Part shown: positions 17,007-26,333 of the stretch, in pieces
How the letters are laid out: every line of letters begins with the position of its first letter
Numbering within the stretch: the first letter of the stretch is position 1
Source: an uncultured bacterium
Lineage (GTDB): Bacteria > Atribacterota > Atribacteria > Atribacterales > Caldatribacteriaceae
DNA length: 64,000 nt
Direction: 5' to 3'
Assembly: GCA_937139415.1 (NCBI GenBank)
Contig: CAKZPS010000063.1
Location: 18,397-82,396 of the forward strand
Notes under the pieces: model-generated
The model's input: the letters and a program-made list of their open reading frames with translations, nothing else
Told to the model about the DNA's origin: nothing
Database searches by the model: none
Position numbers and translations under genes: made by a program

Positions 17007-18501
17007 TCTCGGCACTACTGGCAACAAAGCAACCCTCTTTGACGAAACTGGAGAGTGCGTTGCGAGTAGTTTCTCCGGCTACGAAACCTTTTTCCCCGAT
17101 GCACTGTCTGTGGAACAAGAACCTCGCCATTACTGGGAGGCAGTGGTCCACTCGACGCGAGAGCTTATAGCGAAAAGCGGTGCCAAAAAAGAAGACATCG
17201 TGGCTTTGGCCTTTTCTGGACAGATGATGGGAGCGCTCCCCGTGGACCGTAAGGGGAACCCGTTGTCTCGCATCCTCATTTGGGCGGATCGTCGGGGAGT
17301 GGAGGAAGTAGAATGGGTACGAGAAAGAATTGACGAGGAACGGATTTATGAAATTACCGGGCATCGTTTGAGTGCCAACTACTCCTTAGCCAAAATACTC
17401 TGGTTTCGCAATCACCATCGCGAAATCTATGAAGAGGCGTATAAGTTTCTCTTAGCCAAAGATTTTGTGATTTTACGTTTGACGGGGGAGTGGGTAACCG
17501 ATTTTTCGGATGCCTCTGGAACCAACCTCTTCGATCTCTCTTCTGAAAAGTGGTCAGAAGAAATTCTCCGCGCGGTAGGAATCTCCGAGGAAAAACTTCC
17601 CGCGGTGTGTCCTTCGACGACAGTGGTGGGGACCCTTCGCCCTGAAGCAGCCGAGGAGTTAGGGCTTTCTCCTCACACTCAGGTAGTCATCGGTGGGGGT
17701 GACGGAGCCTGTGCAGCATGTGGGGCAGGAGTGGTCCGCGAAGGTCAAGCCTATCACTACCTTGGTTCTTCTTCGTGGATTGCTTTGGCTTCTTTCAGTC
17801 CTTTCTATGATGAGAAAAAGCGTACCTTTACCTTCCACCACTTAGAGCGTGGTCTCTTTATGCCTACCGGTACTATGCAGTCGGCAGGCGGGTCTTACCA
17901 ATGGTGTCGTGATGCTTTATGTGAGAAAGAAGTGGAATGTGCTCGAGAACTCGGGGTGAGTACCTACGCACTCATGGATTTACAGGCCAGCCTTGTCCCT
18001 CCAGGATGTGAAAATCTCCTCTTCTTACCCTACCTTCTGGGAGAGAGGGCACCTTGGTGGAATCCGCACGCTCGGGGCGTATTCTTGGGGCTTACTCCGC
18101 GCCATCGGAAACCCCATTTCATTCGTGCGGTTTTGGAGGGGGTAGCGCTCAATTTACGGATCATTTTCGATGTTTTTCGGGAGAAAAACTTAGAAGTAGA
18201 GAACATTCGCCTGATTGGGGGAGGAGCACGCGGGAGTTTTTGGCCTCAGATTTTGGCGAGCGTGCTCAATGTAGTGGTGGTTCGTCCCCAGTATTTGGAA
18301 GAAGCCACCTCCTTAGGAGCCGCCGTTTGCGGGGGAGTGGGTGTGGGGTGGTATGAGAGCATAGAAGTAGCACAAGAGCTCGTGAAAATCAAAGATTCTT
18401 TCCTTCCTCGCCCGGAGGAAGTGAGAGTTTACGACACCTTATACCCGATTTTCTCTGATGCATATCGGGCCCTTCAGCCTATTTTCGATCGATTGGCTTG
18501 A
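16981..18501 (+). CDS. FGGY carbohydrate kinase (xylulokinase-like), copy 1
   Basis: 506 residues. N-terminal ATPase phosphate motif [18 protein letters not shown], substrate residues in SGQMMG and WADRRG, second half GGGDGACAACGAG and LIGGGARGSFWPQILASVL (FGGY signature region). ATG 16981 follows AGGAGG. Family members phosphorylate pentuloses, hexuloses, glycerol or erythritol. There is no transporter beside it, so the sugar is unknown. It converges with the minus-strand gene and the last 23 bases overlap. Confidence 0.8.
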   Translation: MGKFILAHDLGTTGNKATLFDETGECVASSFSGYETFFPDALSVEQEPRHYWEAVVHSTRELIAKSGAKKEDIVALAFSGQMMGALPVDRKGNPLSRILIWADRRGVEEVEWVRERIDEERIYEITGHRLSANYSLAKILWFRNHHREIYEEAYKFLLAKDFVILRLTGEWVTDFSDASGTNLFDLSSEKWSEEILRAVGISEEKLPAVCPSTTVVGTLRPEAAEELGLSPHTQVVIGGGDGACAACGAGVVREGQAYHYLGSSSWIALASFSPFYDEKKRTFTFHHLERGLFMPTGTMQSAGGSYQWCRDALCEKEVECARELGVSTYALMDLQASLVPPGCENLLFLPYLLGERAPWWNPHARGVFLGLTPRHRKPHFIRAVLEGVALNLRIIFDVFREKNLEVENIRLIGGGARGSFWPQILASVLNVVVVRPQYLEEATSLGAAVCGGVGVGWYESIEVAQELVKIKDSFLPRPEEVRVYDTLYPIFSDAYRALQPIFDRLA

Positions 18502-19285
18502 TCCCGATGGGTGTCCCACAAGGAATGCGGAGTGTTTCTTGTGCATTCCCTTGGGTTATGGAAATCTCCAGAAACCCTGAGCTATCAGGGTGAACGGTGA
18601 GGATGCCCTTCTTGAGCCCGTAGGTAGAGGTAGAGGAGAGGGGGTATTCTTTCTCTCCGCAGAGGAGGACGAGTTTGTGCTCGTGGAAGCGTGCCTCTTC
18701 GAAGAGACGGGCAGGGATGTTCGTTTCGATATTTCCAAAAGAATCGAAAAACACCACTTCTCCCCATAGGATTCCCTGCTCGATCTTGGCTGAGGAAACG
18801 GGAAGGGTAGTGTAGTGGGTGAGTGGAGTGCCGAGTTTTTCCAAGGGAATACCCTGGAGGAAATACGCCGCCGCCGGAGCAAAAATATCCCGACCGTGAA
18901 AGGTGGAAGAGGGCGGAGAGAGGTAGAAGTAACGAGGATTGTTGAGTTCCACGATTTTCACCGGAGGATCGTGGAGGACGATGGCACTCACAAAACCGTT
19001 ATCGGGTCCAAAGAGCGTGTAGCCACTCTCAAGCTCCCATGCTAAGGCTTTCCTCTCTGTACCTACGCCATAGTCTACGACGCACACGAAAGCCGTACCG
19101 AGGGAGAAATCCCGATAGGCACGTGCCAGAATGTGCATAGCTTCACGAACCTCATAGGGTTGGACAGCGTGGGTGAGGTCAATGACTCGAATAGAAGGGG
19201 TGATTTTTCGGATGACCCCTTTGACTACCCCGACGTAGTAGCTCTTTTCGCCCCAATCGGTGAGTAAGACGATGGTTTTACCCAT
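18479..19285 (-). CDS. SAM hydrolase/adenosyltransferase family (DUF62)
   Basis: 268 residues. The start is the ATG at 19285, behind GAGGAGGG; a longer frame to 19306 lacks a ribosome site. Motifs: LLTDWGEKSYYVGVVKGVI, PDNGFVSAIV, FHGRDIFAPAAAYFLQG and FDSFGNIETNI, the plan of the fluorinase/chlorinase superfamily. Most members use hydroxide on S-adenosylmethionine, giving adenosine and methionine; no halogenase context is present. Follows the MFS gene on the same strand by ten bases, so they are likely co-transcribed. Confidence 0.85.
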   Translation of the reverse strand: MGKTIVLLTDWGEKSYYVGVVKGVIRKITPSIRVIDLTHAVQPYEVREAMHILARAYRDFSLGTAFVCVVDYGVGTERKALAWELESGYTLFGPDNGFVSAIVLHDPPVKIVELNNPRYFYLSPPSSTFHGRDIFAPAAAYFLQGIPLEKLGTPLTHYTTLPVSSAKIEQGILWGEVVFFDSFGNIETNIPARLFEEARFHEHKLVLLCGEKEYPLSSTSTYGLKKGILTVHPDSSGFLEISITQGNAQETLRIPCGTPIGIKPIDRK

Positions 19286-19295
19286 TTCACCCTCC

Positions 19296-20480
19296 TCACA
19301 GGGCAAAGATTAAAAGGAAGCTTGCACTGAGGCTTAAGGTGCCACCAAATAAAAAGGGACTCGCCGGTCCCCACGTTTTCCACAACCATCCAGCCATAAC
19401 CGAGGCGGGAAGAAGACCGATACCGAGGAGCATGGCGTGGAGTCCAAGGATGGTGGCTTTCTTATGTGCCGGAGCGAGATCGGAAATGAGTGCTTTAGAG
19501 ATGCCCTCCGTGATGCCCATGTGGAGACCATAGGGAATCATGGTGAAGAGAATTCCTTGTGGCCACCATCCGATGAGGTAATAGGAGAGTGAATAGAGGG
19601 AAAATCCTCCGATGAGGAGCCATTTCCTCCCCGCACGGTCGGAGAGCTTTCCTGCCGGATAGGAAACGAGAGCATAGACTACGTTATAGAAGAAATAGAG
19701 GAGGACCACCTGGTGGGGGAGGAAGCCTACGTCTTTTTCCGCAGCTCGGAGGAAGATGAACTGGTTCGAAGAATTTCCCAAGGTGAAAAGGAGGGTAGCC
19801 AAGAGAAAGAGTTTGAGCTGGGGAGAAAGCTCTTTAAAGGTTTGGAAATGAAGGGGGAAGGAAGGCGCTCTCTTCCCTTGTCCGGTCTCTACAGTGAGAA
19901 AGAGGATGAGGACACCAAAAATAGCGGGAAGGATGCTCGCGAGAATGATGAGGCGAAAGGTGGGAAGATAAGCGGCGAGTGTGCCACGATCCTCTCCATG
20001 GGCGAAACGGGCGAGGAGAAAGTAGGTGATGAGTACTCCGATGACTGCCCCCAAGGTGTCAAAGGTGCGATGGAGGCCGAAGGCTTTCCCCTGGGAGTGA
20101 GAAGAAGCTGATTCAGCGATGATCGCATCTCGGGGAGCGGTACGAATCCCTTTCCCGAAGCGGTCTATGAATCGTCCCAAAAGGACCATTGGCCATCCTA
20201 AGGCAAAGAAGAAGAGGATTTTCCCCACCGCGGACAAGCTATACCCAAAGATGGTGAGAGGCTTTCGTTTCCCCGTCCAGTCGGCAAATGTTCCGGAAAA
20301 TATTTTCAAAAGGGAAGCGGTTGATTCGGCGACGCCCTCAATCGCCCCTAAGGTTACCATTCCCGTTCCCAGCGCTTGGAGATACAGGGCGATGATAGGG
20401 TAAACCATTTCTGAACTCACATCGGTGAAGAGCGAAGTCAAACCGGTGATGACAATATTTTTCCCTTTGTCTTGGGACAT
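19296..20480 (-). CDS. Major facilitator superfamily transporter
   Basis: About 394 residues, twelve hydrophobic segments. ATG 20480 lies behind AAGGAGG; the longer frame is rejected. MFS signatures: FADWTGKRKPLTIFG after TM2, RFIDRFGKGIRTAPRDA after TM4, and GKLSDRAGRKWLLIGG in the second half. GLTSLFTDVSSEMVYP at the N-terminus is typical of a poorly characterised bacterial subgroup of drug or sugar efflux-like carriers. Divergent from the Gx gene. Confidence 0.85.
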   Translation of the reverse strand: MSQDKGKNIVITGLTSLFTDVSSEMVYPIIALYLQALGTGMVTLGAIEGVAESTASLLKIFSGTFADWTGKRKPLTIFGYSLSAVGKILFFFALGWPMVLLGRFIDRFGKGIRTAPRDAIIAESASSHSQGKAFGLHRTFDTLGAVIGVLITYFLLARFAHGEDRGTLAAYLPTFRLIILASILPAIFGVLILFLTVETGQGKRAPSFPLHFQTFKELSPQLKLFLLATLLFTLGNSSNQFIFLRAAEKDVGFLPHQVVLLYFFYNVVYALVSYPAGKLSDRAGRKWLLIGGFSLYSLSYYLIGWWPQGILFTMIPYGLHMGITEGISKALISDLAPAHKKATILGLHAMLLGIGLLPASVMAGWLWKTWGPASPFLFGGTLSLSASFLLIFAL

Positions 20481-20491
20481 GGTTAGCCTCC

Positions 20492-20520
20492 TTGGTTTTC
20501 TCAATCGAGCATTATATACT
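20492..20520 (+). promoter_or_regulatory. Promoter of the Gx-type gene, predicted leaderless
   Basis: TTGGTT (20492-20497), 17-base spacer, TATACT (20515-20520). The ATG at 20531 begins ten bases after the -10 box, leaving at most a few untranslated bases and no room for a ribosome site. The complementary strand of the same block reads TATAAT (20511-20516) toward the MFS gene, so divergent promoters overlap. Confidence 0.55.
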
Positions 20521-20530
20521 AATACTCATC

Positions 20531-21058
20531 ATGGCGCATGTCAAACTTTCTCCGGCGTCTCGAATAACCGAGCTCGGATTTCTCCTCTCCTTGGGCACCT
20601 TACTCCATTGGGTAGAAACGCTCTTCCCTCCTCTCGTACCGCTTCCCGGCGCTAAGTTGGGTTTGGCAAATGTGGTGACCTTGTTATTAATCCTTGAAGG
20701 ACGAACCAAAGAATCAATCATCATTGGGATGATGCGGGTCTTCCTCGGAAGTCTCTTGGGAGGAAATTTTTTGGGAATTACTTTTTTCTTGAGCTTGGGA
20801 GGGGGAATGAGTAGCATTCTGGGCATGTTCTTTGTCCAAAAGAGGGGAACTCATCCTCTTTGGGTCAGTGTGGGTGGAGCGCTCTTCCACAATCTCGGTC
20901 AGTGGACGGTAGCGTGGTTGTGGGTCCGGAGTAGGGGGATAGCTCTCTATCTCCCTTGGTTACTGATTCTTGCTCTTCCTTCGGGAATACTCATTGGATA
21001 CTTAGCCACCCTTTTCTTGCGCCATGATGTGCGGGAGTATTGGAAGCGTTTCTCGTAG
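20531..21058 (+). CDS. Gx-type membrane protein (heptaprenyl diphosphate synthase component I family)
   Basis: 175 residues, about five transmembrane segments. Sequence LETLFPP-like WVETLFPPLVPLPGAKLGLA, NVVTLLLI, then MRVFLGSLLGGNFLG and SLGGGMSSILGM are the hallmark of the Hpre_diP_synt_I / Gx transporter family, ECF-S-like membrane proteins of uncertain substrate. Name by family only; in many bacteria it sits near FMN-binding or NusG-like genes, not here. ATG 20531 is the only start that fits the promoter. Confidence 0.75.
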   Translation: MAHVKLSPASRITELGFLLSLGTLLHWVETLFPPLVPLPGAKLGLANVVTLLLILEGRTKESIIIGMMRVFLGSLLGGNFLGITFFLSLGGGMSSILGMFFVQKRGTHPLWVSVGGALFHNLGQWTVAWLWVRSRGIALYLPWLLILALPSGILIGYLATLFLRHDVREYWKRFS

Positions 21059-21130
21059 GTTTGACTTGCGGGAATCGAAAAAGCTTGTCTCCTTGTCGAG
21101 GCTTGGTGCTCTTGGTAGAATGTTTCCAAG

Positions 21131-21160
21131 TTGACATGCCAGGAAAAGGCACTCATATGA
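21131..21160 (+). promoter_or_regulatory. Probable promoter of the ribose-type ABC operon
   Basis: TTGACA (21131-21136) followed by CATATG (21155-21160) with an 18-base spacer, about 90 bases before the solute-binding protein gene. -10 is weak. Confidence 0.4.
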
Positions 21161-21249
21161 CCATGGAGGTGATAAGAAGCGACTTCAAGGGAGGAAAATT
21201 GCTTTGTCCTACGATTGTGTCTTGTATTTATAAATGAGGAGGTTGGATA

Positions 21250-22179
21250 ATGATTCGAATGTTCAAAAAGTACGCTTTGCTCGGATGTATAGGTATGATG
21301 GTGTTGGGTATGGTTTGGGGAGCAGGAGCTGAGGAGAAGACTATCGCTATGCTCACCCCTTACTTAGCTTCGGTAACCACCAATCAGATGATTCAAGCTT
21401 TCGGGAAAGAAGCACAACAAAAGGGATGGAATGTGATTACCATCGACACCAAGGGTGATTTTGCCAGTTTGGCAAGCCGTATGGAGGATATGATTGCTCG
21501 TAAGGTGGATGCCATTGTTTTAGGAATGGCTGATCCGATCCAGCTCAAAGACCAAATTAAAAAAGCGAATGAAGCCAATATCCCGGTTCTCGGCGGTGAC
21601 GCAGGGTGGATTCCCGGAGTGGCGTGCAATGTTACTTCCAATAACTACGTCATGTCGGCCATGATGACTACCTACCTTTTCAACGCCATCAACTTGGAAG
21701 GGAACATTGTCGTCTTCACCCACCGTCCTCACCACGGTGTCCGCAAGAGAACCTTGGTTTTGGATGCGGTTTTAGCGGAAAATCCCAACATAAAAGTTCT
21801 CACCGAGCACCATGTTCAGGTCCCCGGACCCATTGAGGATGCCCGTAAAGCGATGGAGAGTATCTTGATCGCCAATTCTGCACCGGGTTCTATCAAAGCG
21901 GTATGGGCAGCTTGGGATGAACCCGCCATTGGTGCTACTCAAGCCATCATCGCCGCCGGGAGGGAGAAAGAAATTGTGGTAGCGGGCATTGATGGGACGA
22001 GTCAAGCTGTCGAGCTCATCAAGAAAGGATCACCACTCATTGCTACTGTTTCCCAGGATTTCGGGGGCATGGCCAAAATTTTGGTAGAGCAGTTAGAGCG
22101 TATTTTCGCAGGTCAGGGGCCGAGTTCCATCGAGATTTATGCTCCTTCGACGCTGATTACCCGAGAGACCCTCCCGTAA
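21250..22179 (+). CDS. Ribose-type ABC transporter, sugar-binding protein
   Basis: 309 residues with an N-terminal signal peptide (MIRMFKKYALLGCIGMMVLG, cleavage near GAGAEE). The mature part is a Peripla_BP_4 fold: IDTKGDFASLASRMEDMIAR, KVDAIVLGMAD, PVLGGDAG, and hinge GIDGTSQAVELIKKGSPLIA. ATG 21250 follows GAGGAGG. First gene of an operon with an RbsA-like ATPase, an RbsC-like permease and an FGGY kinase, so the ligand is probably a pentose, ketose or sugar alcohol that is phosphorylated after entry. Confidence 0.85.
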   Translation: MIRMFKKYALLGCIGMMVLGMVWGAGAEEKTIAMLTPYLASVTTNQMIQAFGKEAQQKGWNVITIDTKGDFASLASRMEDMIARKVDAIVLGMADPIQLKDQIKKANEANIPVLGGDAGWIPGVACNVTSNNYVMSAMMTTYLFNAINLEGNIVVFTHRPHHGVRKRTLVLDAVLAENPNIKVLTEHHVQVPGPIEDARKAMESILIANSAPGSIKAVWAAWDEPAIGATQAIIAAGREKEIVVAGIDGTSQAVELIKKGSPLIATVSQDFGGMAKILVEQLERIFAGQGPSSIEIYAPSTLITRETLP

Positions 22180-22274
22180 GGTAGTTCGACGAAGGTTGGA
22201 GAGTGGAGAGATAGAGAGTGGTTTTCGCTAAGCTTTTCTGTCTCTCCACGGAAGTTGAATCTTGAGGAGAAGAA

Positions 22275-23816
22275 GTGGTGGATAACCTCTTAGAATTACG
22301 GGAGATCACAAAACTTTTTCCGGGAGTTATTGCCTTAGACAAGGTAACTCTTACCATAAGACGGGGAGAGATCCATGCTTTAGTCGGAGAAAACGGTGCT
22401 GGAAAAACGACCCTGGTGAAGGTCATTAGTGGTGCTTACCTTCCCGACCGGGGAACGATGCTCTGGCAGGGAAAACCAACCGTTATTCACTCCCCTATTC
22501 AATCTCAGGCGTTGGGAATTTTTGCCATTCATCAACATCGGAATCTTGTCCCCTTTTTCTCCGGATATGAAAATCTCTTCTTGGGTCGTCCCTATCCGCA
22601 AAAGGTGCGCGGTGTTTTAGATTGGAGGAAGCTACGGGAGAAAGGAGAACAAGCGAAACGTGAACTCGGTATCGAGGTGGACTTGGCTCTTCCCGCGCAA
22701 GAATTAACCCCTGCGCAGATGACTCTCATAGAAATCATGAGGGCACTCCTTGTCCGTGCCCAACTCATTATCCTTGATGAGCCTACCGCTTCTCTCTCGG
22801 AGAACGAAGTCCAGGCACTCTTTACCCTCATTCGGGTCCTCAGGGAGAAAGATACCTCCTTCCTCTATGTTTCCCATCGCTTGGAAGAGATCTTTCTTCT
22901 TGCCGATCGGGTAACGGTTCTCCGTAATGGACGTCTCGTGGAGACGCGAGAAACCACTCAAACGAGTAAAACTGAACTCATCGCTCTCATGGCCGGGGAG
23001 AAAGCCGGCCATGATTTTCCTCCTCCCCCTCCTCTCGGTGATGCTCCAGTCATTTTATCGGTTCACGACCTTGCCACCATGGATGGGAAGGTAAAAGGGG
23101 TAAACTTCGATCTCCGTCGGGGAGAGATTTTGGGTCTCTTTGGTTTGGTAGGAGCAGGAAGGACGGAGCTCCTCGAGGCCTTGTACGGAATACGACCGGT
23201 GAAGAAAGGAAGTGTGATCCTCGAAGGGAAACCGGTGACCCTGCGCAATTCTTTACAGGCAATCGAAACCGGCTTGGCCCTTGTTCCCGAAGATCGGGTA
23301 AGAAGCGGTGTGATTCCCTCACTTTCGGTAAGGGCGAATATCGCCTTACCTATTTTGGAACGTTTCCGCATGGTTCCTTGGTTTCCGGTGCCTCATCGGG
23401 GGAGAGAGAAGCAGGTGGTATGGGATATGGTCGGTCGTCTCCGCATTAAGACTGCCGGTCCAGAACAACGGGTAGCTTCTTTGAGTGGTGGTAATCAACA
23501 GAAATTGGTTTTAGCGAAATGGATGGCAAGGGGAGCCAAGGTCTTCTTATGTGACGAACCGACCCATGGTGTCGATGTGCATGCCCGTCGGGAAATATAT
23601 GAGCTCCTCTATCAGTTGGTGCGACAAGGTGCAGCAATGATCCTCGTTTCTTCGGATCTCTCCGAGATTTTGACCGTGAGCCATCGTATCGGCGTTATGG
23701 TGGGAGGGCGTTTAGTGAAGATATTCGAACATCGTGAGGTATTAGCCCAAGAGGTATTGTCTCTCTGTTACGGTGAGGAGAGTGGTTGCGTTGCCGGCTC
23801 AATGGAGAATTCTTAA
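22275..23816 (+). CDS. Ribose-type ABC transporter ATPase (two-domain RbsA-like)
   Basis: 513 residues, two ABC cassettes. First: Walker A VGENGAGKTTLVKVISG and Walker B LIILDEPTASLS, with a weak signature (LTPAQMTLIE). Second: degenerate Walker A (LVGAGRTELLEALYG), intact signature LSGGNQQKLVLAKWM and CDEPTHGVDVHARREIY. This asymmetry is normal for RbsA. Start GTG 22275 (or GTG 22278) after GAGGAGAAG. Overlaps the permease start by 44 bases. Confidence 0.9.
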   Translation: MVDNLLELREITKLFPGVIALDKVTLTIRRGEIHALVGENGAGKTTLVKVISGAYLPDRGTMLWQGKPTVIHSPIQSQALGIFAIHQHRNLVPFFSGYENLFLGRPYPQKVRGVLDWRKLREKGEQAKRELGIEVDLALPAQELTPAQMTLIEIMRALLVRAQLIILDEPTASLSENEVQALFTLIRVLREKDTSFLYVSHRLEEIFLLADRVTVLRNGRLVETRETTQTSKTELIALMAGEKAGHDFPPPPPLGDAPVILSVHDLATMDGKVKGVNFDLRRGEILGLFGLVGAGRTELLEALYGIRPVKKGSVILEGKPVTLRNSLQAIETGLALVPEDRVRSGVIPSLSVRANIALPILERFRMVPWFPVPHRGREKQVVWDMVGRLRIKTAGPEQRVASLSGGNQQKLVLAKWMARGAKVFLCDEPTHGVDVHARREIYELLYQLVRQGAAMILVSSDLSEILTVSHRIGVMVGGRLVKIFEHREVLAQEVLSLCYGEESGCVAGSMENS

Positions 23817-24732
23817 GCACTATGGAACCCTCATTGCTCTATTAGCTATTCTCGCCGGATTTTCTCTCTTGAGTCCCCGAGTTTTTCCTACCCCGGCGAA
23901 CGTTATTAATATTACCCGGCAGATTTCCTTATTGACCATTATTGCGATTGGAGCGACCTTGGTAATGACCGTGGGGGAATTCGATCTCTCTATCGGTTCA
24001 ATGGCCAGTTTTGGAGGAGTCTTGGCTACCGGGTTAGTAGTTCGACACGTGCCCATTGCCCTTTCTTTGCTTGTGAGTTTGGGTATTGCCTTTCTCTTCG
24101 GCCTTTTCAATGGATGCTTAGTAACGCGTTTTCGGATTTTCTCCTTTATCACCACTCTTTCTACCGGAACTATTTTGAGCGGTTTTACCTTCTGGTACAC
24201 CGGAGGTGCCACCATTTTTGGTGGGATACCGGACGATTTCCTTTGGTTCGGACAGGGAATTATTGGTTCTGTGCCGGTTCCTACCGTACTCATGTTCTTG
24301 GTGGTGGGACTGTTTTGGTTCATCCTCACCTACACCGAGTTTGGACGGAGGCTTTACGCCATCGGAGGGAACCCCTTAGCTGCCCAGCTTTCAGGAGTGA
24401 ATGTAGCTCGTGATAAGACTTTTGCCTTTGGGTATACCGCTTTGCTTGCAGCCGCAACCGGTATCATCCTCGCCTCTCGCTTAGGTTCGGCGCATCCTAC
24501 TGCAGGAGGTAGCTTATTTTTGCCCTCTTACGCTGCAGTGTTCTTAGGCATGACCACGGTAAAAGGAGGGTATCCCAATGCTTGGGGGACCTTCGTGGGG
24601 AGTTTGATGATCGGAGTTATTGCCAATGGCCTCACCATTCTCAACGTACCTTTTTACCTCCAAGACATCGTTACCGGGATGATCGTGGTCTTGGCAGTTA
24701 TCGTGCAGAGCCTGGGAGAAGGACGAGGCTGA
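23773..24732 (+). CDS. Ribose-type ABC transporter permease (RbsC-like)
   Basis: 319 residues, eight to ten hydrophobic helices. BPD_transp_2 motifs: TLVMTVGEFDLSIGSMASFG, NGCLVTRFRI, GGNPLAAQLSGVNV and TTVKGGYPNAWGTFVGSL. GTG 23773 inside the ATPase gene is the likeliest start. Forms the membrane channel for the two genes upstream. Confidence 0.9.
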   Translation: MRRVVALPAQWRILKHYGTLIALLAILAGFSLLSPRVFPTPANVINITRQISLLTIIAIGATLVMTVGEFDLSIGSMASFGGVLATGLVVRHVPIALSLLVSLGIAFLFGLFNGCLVTRFRIFSFITTLSTGTILSGFTFWYTGGATIFGGIPDDFLWFGQGIIGSVPVPTVLMFLVVGLFWFILTYTEFGRRLYAIGGNPLAAQLSGVNVARDKTFAFGYTALLAAATGIILASRLGSAHPTAGGSLFLPSYAAVFLGMTTVKGGYPNAWGTFVGSLMIGVIANGLTILNVPFYLQDIVTGMIVVLAVIVQSLGEGRG

Positions 24733-24815
24733 AGCATCTCGTCAAGATGGAGGGAGATCGCTGCGCTTTCGGGTGAGCATCTTCCAAAAAGCCTTTCAAG
24801 TATGGGTGAAAGAGA

Positions 24816-26333
24816 ATGGAAGAACTCCTTCTTGCCATCGATGTAGGCACAAGTAGTGTGAAAGTAGTGGTGTTTGATAGGGAGGGAGGCGTCGTTCAGG
24901 CAGCGATGCGAGGATACCCGACCCTGCACCCTGTTTCTCATTGGGTGGAGCAGAACCCCGATAGTTGGTGGGAGGCGGTGGTGCAGTGCTTACACCTTCT
25001 GTGGCAGAGAGGTGTAGAGCCAAGACGTATCATGGGGATTGGGTTGAGTGGTCAAATGGAAATCTGCCTCCCCCTCGACCGAGATGGGCGGGTATTGTAT
25101 CCTGCCATTCTCTATTCAGATATGCGTACGGGTGAGGAGGTTTCCTTTATTCGGGAAAGGATAGGTGAGAAGGCTTTTTGGGAAATGACCGGAAATGCCC
25201 TTGCTCCTTCCATGACCCTCACCAAGCTCCTGTGGCTCAAGAAAGAGAAACCAGAACTCTACCAAGTGATGCACATGGTCGTTACCGGGGCCAAGGATTA
25301 TATCCTCTATCGCTTGACTGGTGTCCACGCTACCGATCCAACCAATGCCTCAACCACTGGGATGTTGGAGATGAAAAAGCGCTCTTGGTCGCTCTCTCTC
25401 CTCCAAGAATTGGGGCTCTCTCCTTCCTATCTCCCTTTGATTCTTCTTCCCCATGAAAAGGTGGGAGTTATTAGTGACCATGTTGCCCGCAGGACTGGCC
25501 TTCTTGCCGGGTGTCCGGTATTCTGTGGTGCCGGCGATGCCGGTACTTCCAGCTTAGGCGCAGGGGTGATTCACGAGGACCGAGCCCATGTATACCTCGG
25601 TACCACCGGATGGGTGGCGACGGTAGGTGAAGTTCCTCCCGCAGAGCACCAAGAGGGACTTTTCCTGCTCTGTGACGTTGACCCCCGGTACTATCTCTTT
25701 ATCGCGCCCCTCCTCAATGCCGGTCGAGCCTACCATTGGGTGATGGAACTTTTTGGTTACGAGGAGGAAAATGGTTATTTGCAGGTAGAGAGAGAAATGG
25801 AAAAAGTTCCCCCGGGAAGCCGGGGGGTGATCTTCCTCCCTTATTTGCGAGGGGAACGAAGTCCTTTTCACGACCCTCGTGCGCGGGGAGTTTTCTTTGG
25901 CTTATCAGAAGAAACGAGCCGAGGAGATCTCCTCCGGGCTACCCTTGAAGGGGTATCCTTCGGAATTCGCCAGGCTTTGGATCTTCTCAAGAGACAAAGG
26001 GGGGAGAAAAAGGTCAATCGGTTAACCCTTATCGGAGGGGGAAGTCGAAGTAGTGTTTGGGGAGAGATTTTAGCTCATGTGTGTCGGTGTGAAATTGTGG
26101 TACCTAAGAATAGTGCGTATGCCTCCTCTTGGGGTGCGACTCTTTTGACCATGAGGGGGCTTGGATTTTTGCAGGATTATTCCGAGGGAGGTCGTTTCTT
26201 AAAGGAGGGACGAGTGTACGAGGTCAACCTCGAAGTAGCGTCTCTGTACGAAAGGGTTTTTGCTCTGTATGAGAAACTCTATCCCCTTCTTAGGCCCCTC
26301 TTTGAGGAGAGAGAGGAACTTCATTCTTTGTAG
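24816..26333 (+). CDS. FGGY carbohydrate kinase (xylulokinase-like), copy 2
   Basis: 505 residues. IDVGTSSVKVVVFDREGG at the N-terminus, GLSGQMEICLPLD, YSDMRTGEE, GAGDAGTSSLGAGV, and TLIGGGSRSSVWGEILAHV. Last gene of the ribose-type ABC operon, 83 bases after the permease, so it probably phosphorylates the imported sugar. It is paralogous to the kinase at 16981, sharing the motif order but clearly diverged. Confidence 0.85.
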   Translation: MEELLLAIDVGTSSVKVVVFDREGGVVQAAMRGYPTLHPVSHWVEQNPDSWWEAVVQCLHLLWQRGVEPRRIMGIGLSGQMEICLPLDRDGRVLYPAILYSDMRTGEEVSFIRERIGEKAFWEMTGNALAPSMTLTKLLWLKKEKPELYQVMHMVVTGAKDYILYRLTGVHATDPTNASTTGMLEMKKRSWSLSLLQELGLSPSYLPLILLPHEKVGVISDHVARRTGLLAGCPVFCGAGDAGTSSLGAGVIHEDRAHVYLGTTGWVATVGEVPPAEHQEGLFLLCDVDPRYYLFIAPLLNAGRAYHWVMELFGYEEENGYLQVEREMEKVPPGSRGVIFLPYLRGERSPFHDPRARGVFFGLSEETSRGDLLRATLEGVSFGIRQALDLLKRQRGEKKVNRLTLIGGGSRSSVWGEILAHVCRCEIVVPKNSAYASSWGATLLTMRGLGFLQDYSEGGRFLKEGRVYEVNLEVASLYERVFALYEKLYPLLRPLFEEREELHSL

